Of a stretch of 64,000 nucleotides of DNA, positions 1 through 11,254 are shown piece by piece. The stretch comes from Saposhnikovia divaricata (lineage: Eukaryota; Streptophyta; Magnoliopsida; Apiales; Apiaceae), in the NCBI GenBank assembly GCA_036435485.1, contig CM071597.1, positions 5,697,881-5,761,880 of the forward strand, given 5' to 3'. The translations under genes and the position numbers were made by a program. Every line of letters begins with the position of its first letter. Within the stretch, counting starts at the first letter, position 1. Below the pieces are notes generated by a model that saw only the letters and a list, made by a program, of their open reading frames with translations, was not told the DNA's origin and searched no databases.

Positions 1-49
1 CACTCTCAACTCGTGATACAGATATTTGTAGTCAGCATGAAACCATGGT

Positions 50-3000
50 CTAGGCCATTTGCAGGGCTTCTTCGCGTTTAATGTCAAATACCCTGATAAG
101 CGCATCTTCAACAACCTAATCAAGTCCGTTTCAGTTTAGATACCATCATCAGGATTAATGTCAATCTCCAATAGTCCATACTAGCTATGTATGTTTGCAA
201 TATGCATGTAATAATAAAAATAGAAATTTCTTTTCTGCCAAAATTTCAAATTTTAAGTCACAGGGAAAAAAACAAAAGAAAAGGGTTGATAATAGTAACT
301 AGCAAAATCAATTTTATTACTCCAGAAGATTTGCTTATGCAATCAACCATTAGTGAGTTTACCTTGTCAGGAGTCGATGCACCAGAAGTTACGCCAATTG
401 TGATAGGACCCTCTGGTAGCCAGTTTTCTTTCTCGACCAGCTCGCCGTGCTGTTAGAATGAGACCACATGAAATCAGAATACTCTTTGTCCTTCATTAGT
501 GTAAATTCTTTTAAAGAAACTGAAACCAGGAAGATAAAAAATTAGGGAATAGTTTGCACAGACTTACCAGTAACTTGTGACTTATTCTATTTCCAGGACC
601 AATTCTCATCTCACTGTCGATCCAATATGATGGGATTCCACGTTCCTCTGCAATTTCTTGTAGATGTGATGTGTTGCTTGAGTTCCATCCCCCAACCACT
701 AACATAAGATCAAGCTTTTCATCCACCAGTTTATACATGGCATCTTGCCTCTCCTACATAAATTTTGGTATGCGATGAACTTAACTTAGAGACACAAATC
801 TTGGAATATGTGAGCGGGAGTGCAGGAGAGAGTGGCACATAACATTTACCAACTATTTAAATCTGCTAGTAATATGCAAAAATCCTTGGTAAAGAGGTTA
901 ATTACTTGTGTAGCGTCACAAATAGTATTGAAACTCATGAAGTGGTTATTGACATTTTCAACTCCATATTTTCGCATCATGGTCCTCTCTACTAATTTGC
1001 CTGTATTTGCAAAATACTAGAATCATCACATGAAGGCAATAGATAAACAAATGGTAACATGATTTGAAACTAAAACAGAACTAACCAATTTCCTCTGTTT
1101 CTCCCTTAAGCATGGTGGTTTGATTGGCAATTCCAAGTTTCACGAGGTCAGTGTCCGGATCAAATCCCTTGGATAGAGCAAATTTAAATTTCTGAAGACA
1201 AACCATGTAAAATTAGTATATAAATTAGAAAAGGAAATTCGAAATCCATAAATAAATAAAACTATGTGCCTATACCTCCATAAATGCTTCTTTGGTCGAG
1301 CTAGACCCGTCAAGTTGTCCTCCAAGAATGTAGTCACATACATATGTTGCCTATTCAATAAAGTAAAACAAAAATAAGAGTAAAATCTTAGGAGTATCTA
1401 GTTTCTGTATTGTCAATTGTCTATGATGAAAAAAATGAGAGAAGAGTAACCAAAGTTATTTAAAATATACATACTTCTGCCATGTTCTTCACAATGATAT
1501 ATGTCCCTGCAAAAGATGCAGTAGCTACGGTCTCCTCATGGGAATATTTACCGTGGATGATGGAAGTATACTCTCCCTTCTTGTGCTTTTCAACAACATT
1601 CCATACCTGTCTTGTGAATATATACTCATGAGAACAAATGCACTAGAAATTTGATATTCAGAGGCAAGGAAATCATCTTAACCAAAACCATTGCATGCAA
1701 AAAGTACCTTAGAAACCCAGGGGCATGTAGTGTCAACTATCTGTACATTTTTGTCATTTAAGACCATCATTTCATCCACAGCAGCTCCAAAAGCAGGCAA
1801 AATCACAACATCACCCTTGTCAACAACATCGAATTGCTTCTTACCATCCGAGATTGGGATATCTTTAACTTCCATATCCTCTAACCGCTGGGATAACAAA
1901 GACAGTATTTTACTAGTCATTATGAATGGATGAATATGCAAGGGAATGATAAGAAAAGATTGAACAAAAAGAGAGCACATTATTAAATCCATATATTTGT
2001 AGATCTGTAAATTTACCAGGAGACTCTTTGAACTGGGAACATTCCATATATTGATAGTAACATTGAGCATCATCAAAATACTTAAACAACAAAAATATCA
2101 TGTGTTTTCTTCTTCTTACTCGCTTGATATTAGGCACGGATTCTTTTAGTTTCAAATTAAAACAACTTCCAACAAATTCAATGGTTCATCAACTAAATGT
2201 CATCAGATCCTAAACAAGAGTATTGACCCCAAACAACTATCATGCACATAACATTGCACTCTACTTGGGCCATTTTTTGGTACAATTTGGGTGTAGCAGG
2301 AAGCAGAGAACTGCAACTAGCTACTTGTAGGTGAGCTAAAGTAACCCAAAAAAATGTAGAAGTCCAAGCAACCACTTTAAAACAGAAACCAAAATCACAT
2401 GCCCACAAATATATGACAAGCCACTGCAGATAAAAGCACAATTTGAAAATAAGCCTACGGTTCAGCTTCAGCCAACAATATGTTGGTGCAGTGGTTGAGT
2501 CACTGGCCTCCTTTGAAGGAGGTCAGGGGTTCGACTCCTGCGTGTGCGTGAGTTTCCTAGTTTGTATTTGTATTTCTATATTTGTAATTCTGTACTAGGC
2601 CGGGGGTCCTTTGGAAACAGCATGGTCTGCGTACATCTACCCTCCCCAGACACCACTTTGAGTGGTATTATAACTGGGTAGGTTTCGTTTCGTTTCGTTT
2701 CCTACGGTTCAGCTTCAACATGACAGTCACAAAAGTGACGGCTTAAGGCAATGTAGTAGTCACCTTGACAAATAAATTATATTGAAGTGAATACATGTGA
2801 AAATTCATTTCCTCTATTCAAAATTATACGATATTCATATGAACTAGAAATTAGTTGAAAGAATCCATCTTCCAAACTGTGTGATCAGCAAAATATGCGG
2901 TGGCACAATAAGATTGCACTTTCAAAAGTTATCTAATCATTTTCTTTTAGTGATGATCAAATGTCTACTTGTTCTGCGTATATCAAACCTTATCCAGACC

Positions 3001-4035
3001 TTGCTGTTATGAGATTGAGAGCCTTGTGCAGTACGACTTATAATTTTTTAAATAGTTGGAAATTAAATAGCTACCTGCCTACATCTAGTCCAAATTTCAG
3101 CAATAAGCAGCACTATTAACACACACAAACGAAAATTCGGAAAGAAATTGGACTAGTACCTTATTAACAGTTGGATTATGAATGATTTCATTAGTAATCC
3201 AAATCTTATCATCCGGAAACTGAGTCCGAGCTTCATAAGCAATCTGAACAGCTCGTTCAACTCCCCAACAAAAGCCATAAGACTCCGCTAATTTCACTCT
3301 CACTTTTCCCCATGTATATTCAAATCCATTCTCCTTCAATTTCTTTATTACATCACCTAAACATATCATATCATTATTGAAATTAATTCTTCAATTTCTT
3401 TATTACATCACCTAAACATATCATGTCATTATTAAAATTAATTCCGTGCTCACACTAAAACTGTTCTCACCTGAACGCGAACATAATAAAACAAATTCAT
3501 ATAAATACAAACACTCAAACTTTTTATTACAAAAATATCATTTCAATATCAAAACTGTTCTATTTCGTGTTCACGTTAAAACTGTTCTCACCAGAACGCG
3601 AATCTATTAAAATAAATTCATATAAATACAAACACTCGAACTTTTTGTTACAAAAATATCATTTCAATATCAAAAGCGTTTTGTTTCGTGTTCACGTTAA
3701 AACTGTTCTCACCTGAACGCGAGTCGATAAATAAAATCAAATAAATAAAAACACTTAACTTTTGTTACAAGGCACTTACTAGTGTATTCACGGTTCATGA
3801 GCTCAAGAGTCTCCTCTTTACGTCCGAAACCTTTCCGATTATAATTATCACTTCTCGTCAAGTTCTTTCGAAACACTTTAGCATCAAAATCAGAATCTAC
3901 AGTCACTGCTGACGCTGGTGGCTCTCCGGCATGGCACCGGACGGAATTTGGTTTCCGGGAGGTGATGAGCTTGTTTTCCGGCGAGAAGACGCCGGTGATG
4001 GTGGAGAAACGGGAGAATTGTAGAGGAACTGCCAT
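50..4035 (-). CDS. HDR: 4-hydroxy-3-methylbut-2-enyl diphosphate reductase (HDR/IspH), copy 1
   Basis: Plastid iron-sulfur enzyme that reduces HMBPP to IPP and DMAPP, the last step of the MEP isoprenoid pathway. Ten exons on the minus strand, all with GT-AG borders: 4035-3780, 3356-3160, 1887-1708, 1606-1475, 1350-1276, 1191-1086, 1000-906, 753-568, 449-363, 115-50, giving 459 residues plus a TAG stop. Residues 1 to about 50 look like a chloroplast transit peptide. The three cluster cysteines are visible: Cys115 in FCWGVERA, Cys206 in DTTCPWV and Cys343 in NTICDATQ. Substrate-site motifs are also present: EIIHNPTVN (His145), HGKYSHEE (from His229), NQTTML, SSNTS (372-376) and SGASTP. The frame is open through every junction, and length and exon order match plant HDR. 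The start is the first ATG before the transit-like stretch. A paralogue lies 911 bp upstream. Intron 1 holds tandem repeats and intron 2 a SINE. Confidence 0.96.
2471..2700 (+). mobile_element. tRNA-derived SINE in HDR copy 1, intron 2
   Basis: The 230-bp insert is flanked by a perfect 17-bp direct repeat, cctacggttcagcttca (2454-2470 and 2701-2717). It has a tRNA-like head with an A box (around ttggtgcagtggttgag) and a B box (ggttcgactcc, about 2528-2538). The body contains the gcgtacatctaccctcccc segment typical of the Au/TS-like SINEs of angiosperms, and it ends in a short TTTCG-type repeat. It is antisense to the host gene. The intact TSD points to a fairly recent insertion. Confidence 0.9.
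3334..3444 (-). repeat. 55-bp tandem duplication spanning the exon 2 splice acceptor of HDR copy 1
   Basis: Two adjacent copies (3334-3388 and 3389-3444), nearly identical, each contain a TTTAG acceptor followed by the first 23 nt of exon 2. The reading frame continues only from the inner copy (exon start 3356). Use of the outer copy (start 3411) would add 55 nt and shift the frame. Confidence 0.88.
3445..3772. repeat. 121-bp tandem repeat in intron 1 of HDR copy 1
   Basis: The string ctgttctcac recurs at 3461, 3582 and 3703, an exact 121-bp period. About 2.7 AT-rich copies fill most of intron 1 between exon 1 and the duplicated acceptor. Confidence 0.85.
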
Positions 4036-4089
4036 TGAAGAAGCTTTGATGAATGGAGGTGCGTAGGTTAGTGAGGGATGGTGAGTTGG

Positions 4090-4097
4090 TTTTAATA
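4090..4097 (-). promoter_or_regulatory. possible TATA box of HDR copy 1
   Basis: TATTAAAA read on the minus strand, 55-62 nt upstream of the ATG at 4035. The match is weak and the leader would be short; judged by position only. Confidence 0.3.
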
Positions 4098-4188
4098 TGT
4101 GAATGGAAATGATTGCAGGCCTGATGCGTATTTTATCTTGTGTCTGAACATTGGTGTTGTCGTAGTGTTCTGTTCTAATGTCTTGTTG

Positions 4189-4196
4189 CCACGTGG
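4189..4196 (-). promoter_or_regulatory. G-box in the HDR copy 1 promoter
   Basis: Palindromic CCACGTGG about 155 nt upstream of the start codon. G-boxes bind bZIP and bHLH factors such as HY5 and PIFs, and MEP pathway genes are commonly light regulated. No CACGTG core is seen in the 250 bp upstream of copy 2. The role is inferred. Confidence 0.5.
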
Positions 4197-4946
4197 AGTT
4201 ATATAAAATTAAACTTAAATTCTTTTAAATAAGTTTCGTTAGGAAAAAAGATTGTTAATAAAGAAAAAAAATCCGATTCGATTTTCGTCTATCCCGAAAT
4301 TTTTGTGAAACAAATACTCAGACGTATAAGTCCACCTATTAAAAAAAATAAAGAAGACAGAAAACTTGAAAATTTGAGAACGACTGCAAATTAAAAAATC
4401 TATAATTCGGATGATATGTTGCAAGTGTATATTGCTTTATAAAAATAACCAATCACTAAAATAAAAAATGTGTACTAAAAAGGGTGGCTGCTAACTTTTT
4501 TTTTTTTTTTTTTACTAAAAACTGATAACAAAATAGTTTTCAGTAATTTAAGAACAATCAGCGAAATTATCATATAGTTATCCAAATTGTTATCAAATAG
4601 GTATCCAAATTTGTGAGCAAGAATCTCTCACAAACAGAGAAAAAGCACCGGTGTCCCAGCAATAAGTTACAACGTCAGATATATTGTCATTCTAGTATTT
4701 AGTTGAAACATAAATACTAGTGTCCATATATTGATACTGGCCAAGCAAGCCGATGGTAACTATAAGATTACAGACCGAATCAAATGAAAACAAGATACAA
4801 CACCTGGTGTCCTACAAAGTTGGGTAGTTTTTAAAGTACAACACCTGTTCTCTCTTTATATGTATACAAAACATGATCAGAATTATTCATCGGATACCTG
4901 GCTAGATATTAACAGCTACAACCTCATACGTAAGTTCAACAGTAGT

Positions 4947-7900
4947 CTATGCCATTTGCAGGGTTTCTTCGCCCTTGATAGTGAATATCTTTATGAGGAC
5001 ATCCTCGACAGCCTGTACAAGTTTGTTTACAATATATCAGTTCAGTTTCATATGTTTGCAATTCAAAAAACTTCTACATTAGATTTGGGCAGAGGGAGCA
5101 ACTACGACAAATATAACAATGCATATATTGCAATGGAATGATTTACCTTATCGGGGGTACTTGCACCGGAAGTTACACCAATCTTTACAGGACCTTCTGG
5201 TAACCAGTTTTCTTTCTCAACCAATTCACCGTGCTGGTACAATAGTTTGAACTTCATCAAATGAACAAAAAAATGCTAACTCGAAACTATGATTAAGTTA
5301 TTGGTATACTTACCATTAACTTATAAGTTATCTTGTTTCCAGGACCTATTCTTGTCTCATTGTCAACCCAGTAGGATGGTATTTTATATTCCTCTGCAAT
5401 CTCTTGTAGGTGTGAAGTGTTGCTCGAATTCCAGCCGCCAACAACTAACATAAGATCCAGCTTATCTTCCACCAGTTTATACATAGCATCTTGTCGCTCC
5501 TAAAGAAAAATCAGTATTCCGCACAGAAAAGTAAGATACTGTACTGGTAGCACTTAGCAGATAGCTAGTTGCAAATACACACACTGCCTGATGACATTAA
5601 TATGTATAGGGTGGCTTCTACCAAAAGAAATTATGAAATTGACACTTCTACTAATAATTTTAGCACCCTCAGTTTGTCGCATGGTTCGTAAGCATAACTC
5701 AAACTTGCATGAAGTTGATTATTTGGTTTTCTATGTAAAAAAAAAATACCATTGACATGTTGATCAAACACACATTACATGGCAAGGAACCTGATCTAGG
5801 TTGCGTATAACATTTATTTGAGGAGAAGTTGGAACAAATCAATGTTAACAATCCTAATGGAGTAGTACAGTTGTAAGTTTGCAACTTTGAAAAACACAGA
5901 AATGAAAATTTAAGCCAAAATATGTAATCCTATCAAGAAGTGACCAGGCCAAGGTACTTCCTTCGTACCTGTTGAAGTTGCTGAAAGTAAATTAAACCTA
6001 TGCCAGCCATTAAATATCTTCTCAAATCGTTAATTTGTAATGAATTTCATAGGTGGTTATTTTTATAATTTCACTTTAGTCTCTTATATTTGGCATATGT
6101 GCATTGCTGGCTTACTCAATCTTCGTGCTGCAGATTTTTGTCTTAAGTGTTATTCTAGTATCAGTACAGAGGGACACATTGACACATACTTAAGCCTGAA
6201 AAAACAACTAAACCCAGACAGAATGAAATGTGGCATGCCATAAAAATTTAGATTTACGATTGTGTCAACTATATGTCAATAAAACGGAACACATAAGGTA
6301 CGCATGAAACTTACTTGGGTAGCATCGCAGATTGTGTTAAAACTTATAAAATGATCGTTGATATTTTCTACTCCATGTTTGCGCATCATTGTCCTCTCCG
6401 CTAATTTCCCTGGTAACATGAAAATAAGTTAGACATTACAAAGCTGAACTGCCGACATATAACACCGACCAGGATAGGGAGAAAGAGCTGCGTGGGACAC
6501 TAACATACCAATCTCCTCCGTTTCTCCCTTAAGCATTGTAGTTTGGTTTGCAATTCCAACTTTTACCAAGTCAGTGTCGGGATCAAAACCCTTAGAGACT
6601 GCATTTTTGAATTTCTGTTCACAACACAGACTCACAAATCAAAATCATATTTAGAATATTAAAACCAAACACTGAAAAGGGAACCAAGAAATTCCACCTC
6701 CAAAAAGGCCTCTTTAGTTGAGCTAGATCCATCAAGCTCACCCCCGAGAATGTAATCAAACACATAAGTTGCCTAAATTAGAGAAGTAAATAATTATCTC
6801 AAATCCAGTTATTAGCAGTAAAAAAAAATCATAGAATAGTAAACCGACACAATAACATACCTCTGCCATACTCTTAACTATAATATATTTTCCAGCAAAT
6901 GATGCAGTCGCTACTGTCTCCTCGTGAGAATATTTACCATGGATGATCGAAGTGTACTCTCCCTTTTTGTGCTTTTCAACAGAATTCCAGACCTTTATAA
7001 AACATTATATAAATGTTTCAGTGTGAGGTGGGTGCTGGACAAAAATGTAATGCACTGGACTTGAGAGAATAATAACACTTGATTTCGAAAAATACCTTAG
7101 ATACCCATGGGCATGTTGTGTCAACTATTTGTACATTTTTGTTATCCAAGACTAACATTTCTTCAACAGAAGCTCCAAAAGCAGGTAGCAGCACAACATC
7201 ACCCTTATCAATGGCCTCAAATTGTTTCTTTCCACCCTCAATTGGGATATCCTCGATATTCATATTCTTAAATTGCTGCAATTACGAAAAAGAACATCTA
7301 GATGAGTTCAAAGTCTTAAAAAATTATTGAGTAACTAAAAAGGAAAATATTCATATTTGTACATATCTGATGAGAAGGTCCAGACTCCAGACCCAACTAA
7401 AACATTTTACTTAATTATGCGCGCTAAAATCAGAGTTTTCCACATGAGGCTTATGGGTGGACTAACATATGCAAATGCTTCGCTAGCTGACCCAAAGTAA
7501 AACCATGATTACTTAATGAAGTGTCTGTGTCACTAACCTTGACATACAAAGTTCGTATTCAAAATATGTAGCTTATGTGAAAAAAGTAGGGTGCTATCAT
7601 GTACAAAGTACCATGATCAAAATGTTACTAATCCTATTATGAGGAAGAAAATAGGTCTAACATACGATGTTCTCTATATTATAATTTGTGCAACATCCAT
7701 AGGAAAATGTGTATGCCCATGAGTAGGAAACTTTACATGAAGTAACACAAGTATCTCACAAGAGTGATGGCTAAACTTGGATTATACACCAAACCAATAA
7801 TGCAACCACTTACTTACCCATGACCACGAACATCTTTAGTGAGAGACATATGCTATCTTGATATCAAAAAGGAAGGAAAATTTGAAAAGCTATGTACCTT

Positions 7901-9755
7901 ACTAACAGTAGGATTATGAATAATTTCATTTGTGATCCATATCTTCTCTTCTGGGAACTGTTTCTTTGCTTCGTAAGTGATCTGGATTGCCCGCTCAACA
8001 CCCCAGCAAAATCCATATGATTCTGCAAGTTTTACAGTAACATCTCCCCAGGTATATTCATACCCATTTGCCTTCAGAGTTTGTATGATGTCACCTGCAA
8101 ATCAAACATGACAACTATTATCTGCACCGAATTCTTTATATTGAACCAAGCTGAGGAAAGTATATAGACTGGTAAACAATTAGGAATCCACATATGTACC
8201 AGGTGTTCACAACAACAGATGCACTTATGCACAGGCTTTAGGAATGTTAAATAAAAGGATTGACATAAGGAACTCTAAAATATTATCAGTGCCTGCCCAA
8301 ATGGCCTCATCAAGAACAGATTTTTGATGCAAAACTCTCGTTGTTGTTTATAATGTAAAACGTTTTTAAGCCAGATATATAAATTCATCCCCCTCCCCCC
8401 CAAATACAATAATACACATCATTCTGAGATTGTACATTTTGTACTGATTGTGGCAAGTATATATGCACATTAGTCATTGCAAATCTTTTTTTTTTTCAAC
8501 ACGCTCATTCACACATATTGTCTTTGACAAGATTTGAACCCTCACCAAGAGGTCACCGGTAGACGGTAGTCATTTCAAATCTACCAAAGTCAATTCTATA
8601 CTCTAAAATTCAGCATCTCAACATATATCCACTAGCAAAAAATACAAAAAAAAAAGAGAGCTATAAACCACTCTACCCTACAACTTTTTATTTATTTTTG
8701 AAAACTTACCATCTGCACCAATTTTACTTAGTAAATGTTTAGAATACAATAGTTCAACTACACACTGAAGTCTATATTAAGGAATAGACTTATAGACTTA
8801 CTAAAATCTACATTTCGGCAAATATCATCAGTAATCTACTGGAGTCTATATTTACAGGAGCACGGATGAACACATATTTAAAGGGTCACGTAAGAGTACA
8901 AACATATTAGCTTACAGATAGTACAAATCAGCTAAAAATTACAAGTCACAATAGTACAAATCACTAGTCATCAAACACAAAGATCTACTGCTAAACATGT
9001 GATCCCACACAAGTACGCAAACTTACAACACAAGCTATACCAAACTATCACCACAAACCGCACAAAAAACAACCAAAAAAGTATCAAATTACAAAATTAC
9101 AATCAACAAAACACGGTCACAAATCGCAATTTGCAATTAAATATAACAACTCACTGTAATACTCTTGATCTACAAGACTATTAGAATTAACAAAATATCG
9201 AATGCGTAAACACGCAAACACATCATATATACAAGTAAAAACATAACGCGATCAGCCATAACTATACATGGTAAATAACAAATTGCTGCTATAGTGCTAC
9301 TTATAACCAGTTAAACCTCTCCAAACGCAACACTATAAATTTTCTGAGGTTATTAATTTATCGAGATTCTATATAATAAAGGAGCTTACAGTAAATGTGT
9401 ATACAATTAAACCTCATTAAATAAATAACAAATATTGCCGAGAGCGAAAAACATTAATAATTTATCGAGATTATTCATTTATCGAGAGGATCGTAAAAGA
9501 ACAGAAAGGGAGCTTACTATAATACTCTTTCTTGATATCTTGAAGCGTCTCATCTTTCCTACCAAAGCCTTTACGATTATAATTCGCCTTCCTAGTCAAA
9601 TTCTTCCGAAACTCCTTAGTATCAAACTGCGAATCGCCGGTGCTCACAGCCGGCACAGCGCAGCGGACGGAGTGCACGAGTCTCCGGCAAGAAAAACGGT
9701 TGAGTTCCGGCGCGGCGGCGGGAGAGAAGCGAGAGAGATGGAGAGAGATTGACAT
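4947..9755 (-). CDS. HDR: 4-hydroxy-3-methylbut-2-enyl diphosphate reductase (HDR/IspH), copy 2
   Basis: Second, intact HDR gene, same role as copy 1. Exons: 9755-9518, 8094-7898, 7275-7096, 6992-6861, 6772-6698, 6614-6509, 6409-6315, 5499-5314, 5233-5147, 5012-4947, with GT-AG introns, giving 453 residues plus TAG. Exons 2-10 have exactly the lengths of copy 1; exon 1 is 18 nt shorter. Cluster cysteines 109, 200 and 337 and the HGKYSHEE, NQTTML, SSNTS and SGASTP motifs are kept. The transit peptide differs almost completely from copy 1. Local differences include NPTVSK for NPTVNK, QFKNM for RLEDM after exon 2, and YVFDY for YVCDY. The last exon also differs at several positions. Nothing indicates a pseudogene. 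Intron 1 carries a short SINE-like insert. Confidence 0.96.
8487..8566 (-). mobile_element. short SINE-like retroposon in HDR copy 2, intron 1
   Basis: An 80-bp insert lies between two copies of tagtcattKcaaatct (8471-8486 and 8567-8582, 16 bp, one mismatch). On the minus strand it ends in a poly(A) run at the 8487 side and contains a B-box-like GGTTCAAATCTT. The A box is not evident, so it is probably a 5'-truncated or very short tRNA-derived SINE. Confidence 0.65.
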
Positions 9756-9759
9756 TGTT

Positions 9760-9762
<3 letters not shown>

Positions 9763-9794
<32 letters not shown>
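9763..9794 (-). repeat. (CT)n microsatellite in the HDR copy 2 leader
   Basis: About 16 CT units read on the minus strand, starting 7 nt upstream of the ATG at 9755 and lying downstream of a TATA-like box. CT tracts are common in plant 5' leaders. Confidence 0.85.
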
Positions 9795-9798
<4 letters not shown>

Positions 9799-9834
9799 AA
9801 GAATAGTGAGAGAGATTAGAATTATTGGATTTGA

Positions 9835-9841
9835 TTATATA
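9835..9841 (-). promoter_or_regulatory. possible TATA box of HDR copy 2
   Basis: TATATAA on the minus strand, 80 nt upstream of the ATG and about 40 nt upstream of the CT tract. This spacing would put the transcription start just before the CT tract. Confidence 0.5.
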
Positions 9842-9899
9842 GAATTAACAAAGGAAGATGTTTAAAGTGAAGAAAATGTGATTAGCGAGGGAGGATGAG

Positions 9900-11034
9900 G
9901 TGGAATAATTGGGCCGCTGCCGCTGGCGTATTGTGAAAATGGATCAATTTCAGTGTAGATTCCCCCAGCTTTTTGACTATGTGCGAGTGTGCAACAGTTT
10001 TACAGGTAAAAAAGGGATAAATATCTTCTTTTTTTTAAATTGTTAGGAATATTCATTTTTAGTTACTTTTACGATTTTCAAAATTTGAATACTTTCTCCC
10101 ACTCATCCATTTCTATACCCTTTTTTAAATATCTCTATCAGTTTTTTACATTTTAAAAAGTTTCTAAAAGTAATAAAATTTTATAAAATAAAAAATTAAC
10201 TACATTCATTTCTTTTCTCCACTATACTCACTTTATACATTAAATATTAATCTCATCATTTAACTCAACTTTCTTATTTTTTTTCTCCATTATTTTACAC
10301 ATTTTCTTAATCTCCGTGTTCATATTTATACTATCTATACTATATTACAATAGCCGAACTATTAAAAATTTTGTTACATGTTTTAATTTGTATTTCGTAT
10401 TTTTACTTAATTATCCTTACTTATATTTATCTATCTACACTAATACATTAAAATCGAAACATTGAAAGGCATAAAAAAATACAAATATAAATAACTAATC
10501 AATTTACTTTAAGATAAAACATGTCACTTTTTTACATTTTTCCAATAACTAATTTATTTTTCAGTTAAAACACATTCTTTTATATTTTTTCTAACAAAAC
10601 CTATTCTTATCCAATAATATAACTTTAATAACCCATAATTTTATAAATGAAATTATATTATTATAATTAAATTTGTTAAATCTATTAATTATTGTTCTAA
10701 ATCGGATTTTGAACTTAAATTTTAGTTTTTATTTTACGAAACTATGTGATTAATCGACTTATGTACATGCTCAAGTATGGGTGTTATTTATTGATTTAAT
10801 TGCATGATTAATATATCATTTTTACATTTTTAATGTATAATTAGTTTATATATATCTTTTTAGTAGAATAATTGTTACACTAAAATACTAAGTTAAATTC
10901 GATAACTATCATATCATCCAAAGTAGATTAGTATGGCAGTGCACACGTAGCTTCAATAAATCTCTTTATATAATATATGATGCACCATTTTCTTCCGTCG
11001 CGGCTTCTTTTCACCGTTGTTAGGTATGTTATGT
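9900..11034. other. AT-rich intergenic DNA, no gene seen
   Basis: Beyond the presumed proximal promoter of HDR copy 2 (to about 10.0 kb) this stretch is AT-rich with many short A and T runs. No coding frame, RNA gene or mobile-element end was recognised. Confidence 0.6.
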
Positions 11035-11043
11035 GTATTTATT

Positions 11044-11245
11044 GAGCCCGGATCCTCTGTCCCCTTCTCTGTGTCTCCTTTTGTGTCCCCTATAGAAGGG
11101 TGTCCCTGGCGGGGTCCATTGTAAGGAAAGTGGAAATAAAAATATTTTATTTCCATTTTCCTTATAATGGGCCCCGCCAGAAGCACCCATTTTCTATAGG
11201 GGACACAAAAGGAGACACAAAGAAGGGGACAGAGGATCCTCACCC
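11044..11245. mobile_element. foldback MITE, Mutator-like
   Basis: A 202-bp element is almost entirely a long inverted repeat: arms of about 90 bp from ggatcc at 11050 and ggatcc at 11234-11239, around an AT-rich centre near 11145. It is flanked by a perfect 9-bp direct repeat, gtatttatt (11035-11043 and 11246-11254). A 9-bp TSD is typical of Mutator-like transposons. Overlapping open frames on the two strands are arm shadows. Confidence 0.85.
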
Positions 11246-11254
11246 GTATTTATT

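Larger units (their letters stand above)
4036..4946. other. intergenic spacer between the two HDR genes
   Basis: This 911-bp spacer holds the promoter of copy 1 and the 3' flank of copy 2. It is AT-rich with a T run near 4498-4513. No open frame or RNA gene is recognised apart from the promoter motifs listed separately. Confidence 0.7.
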
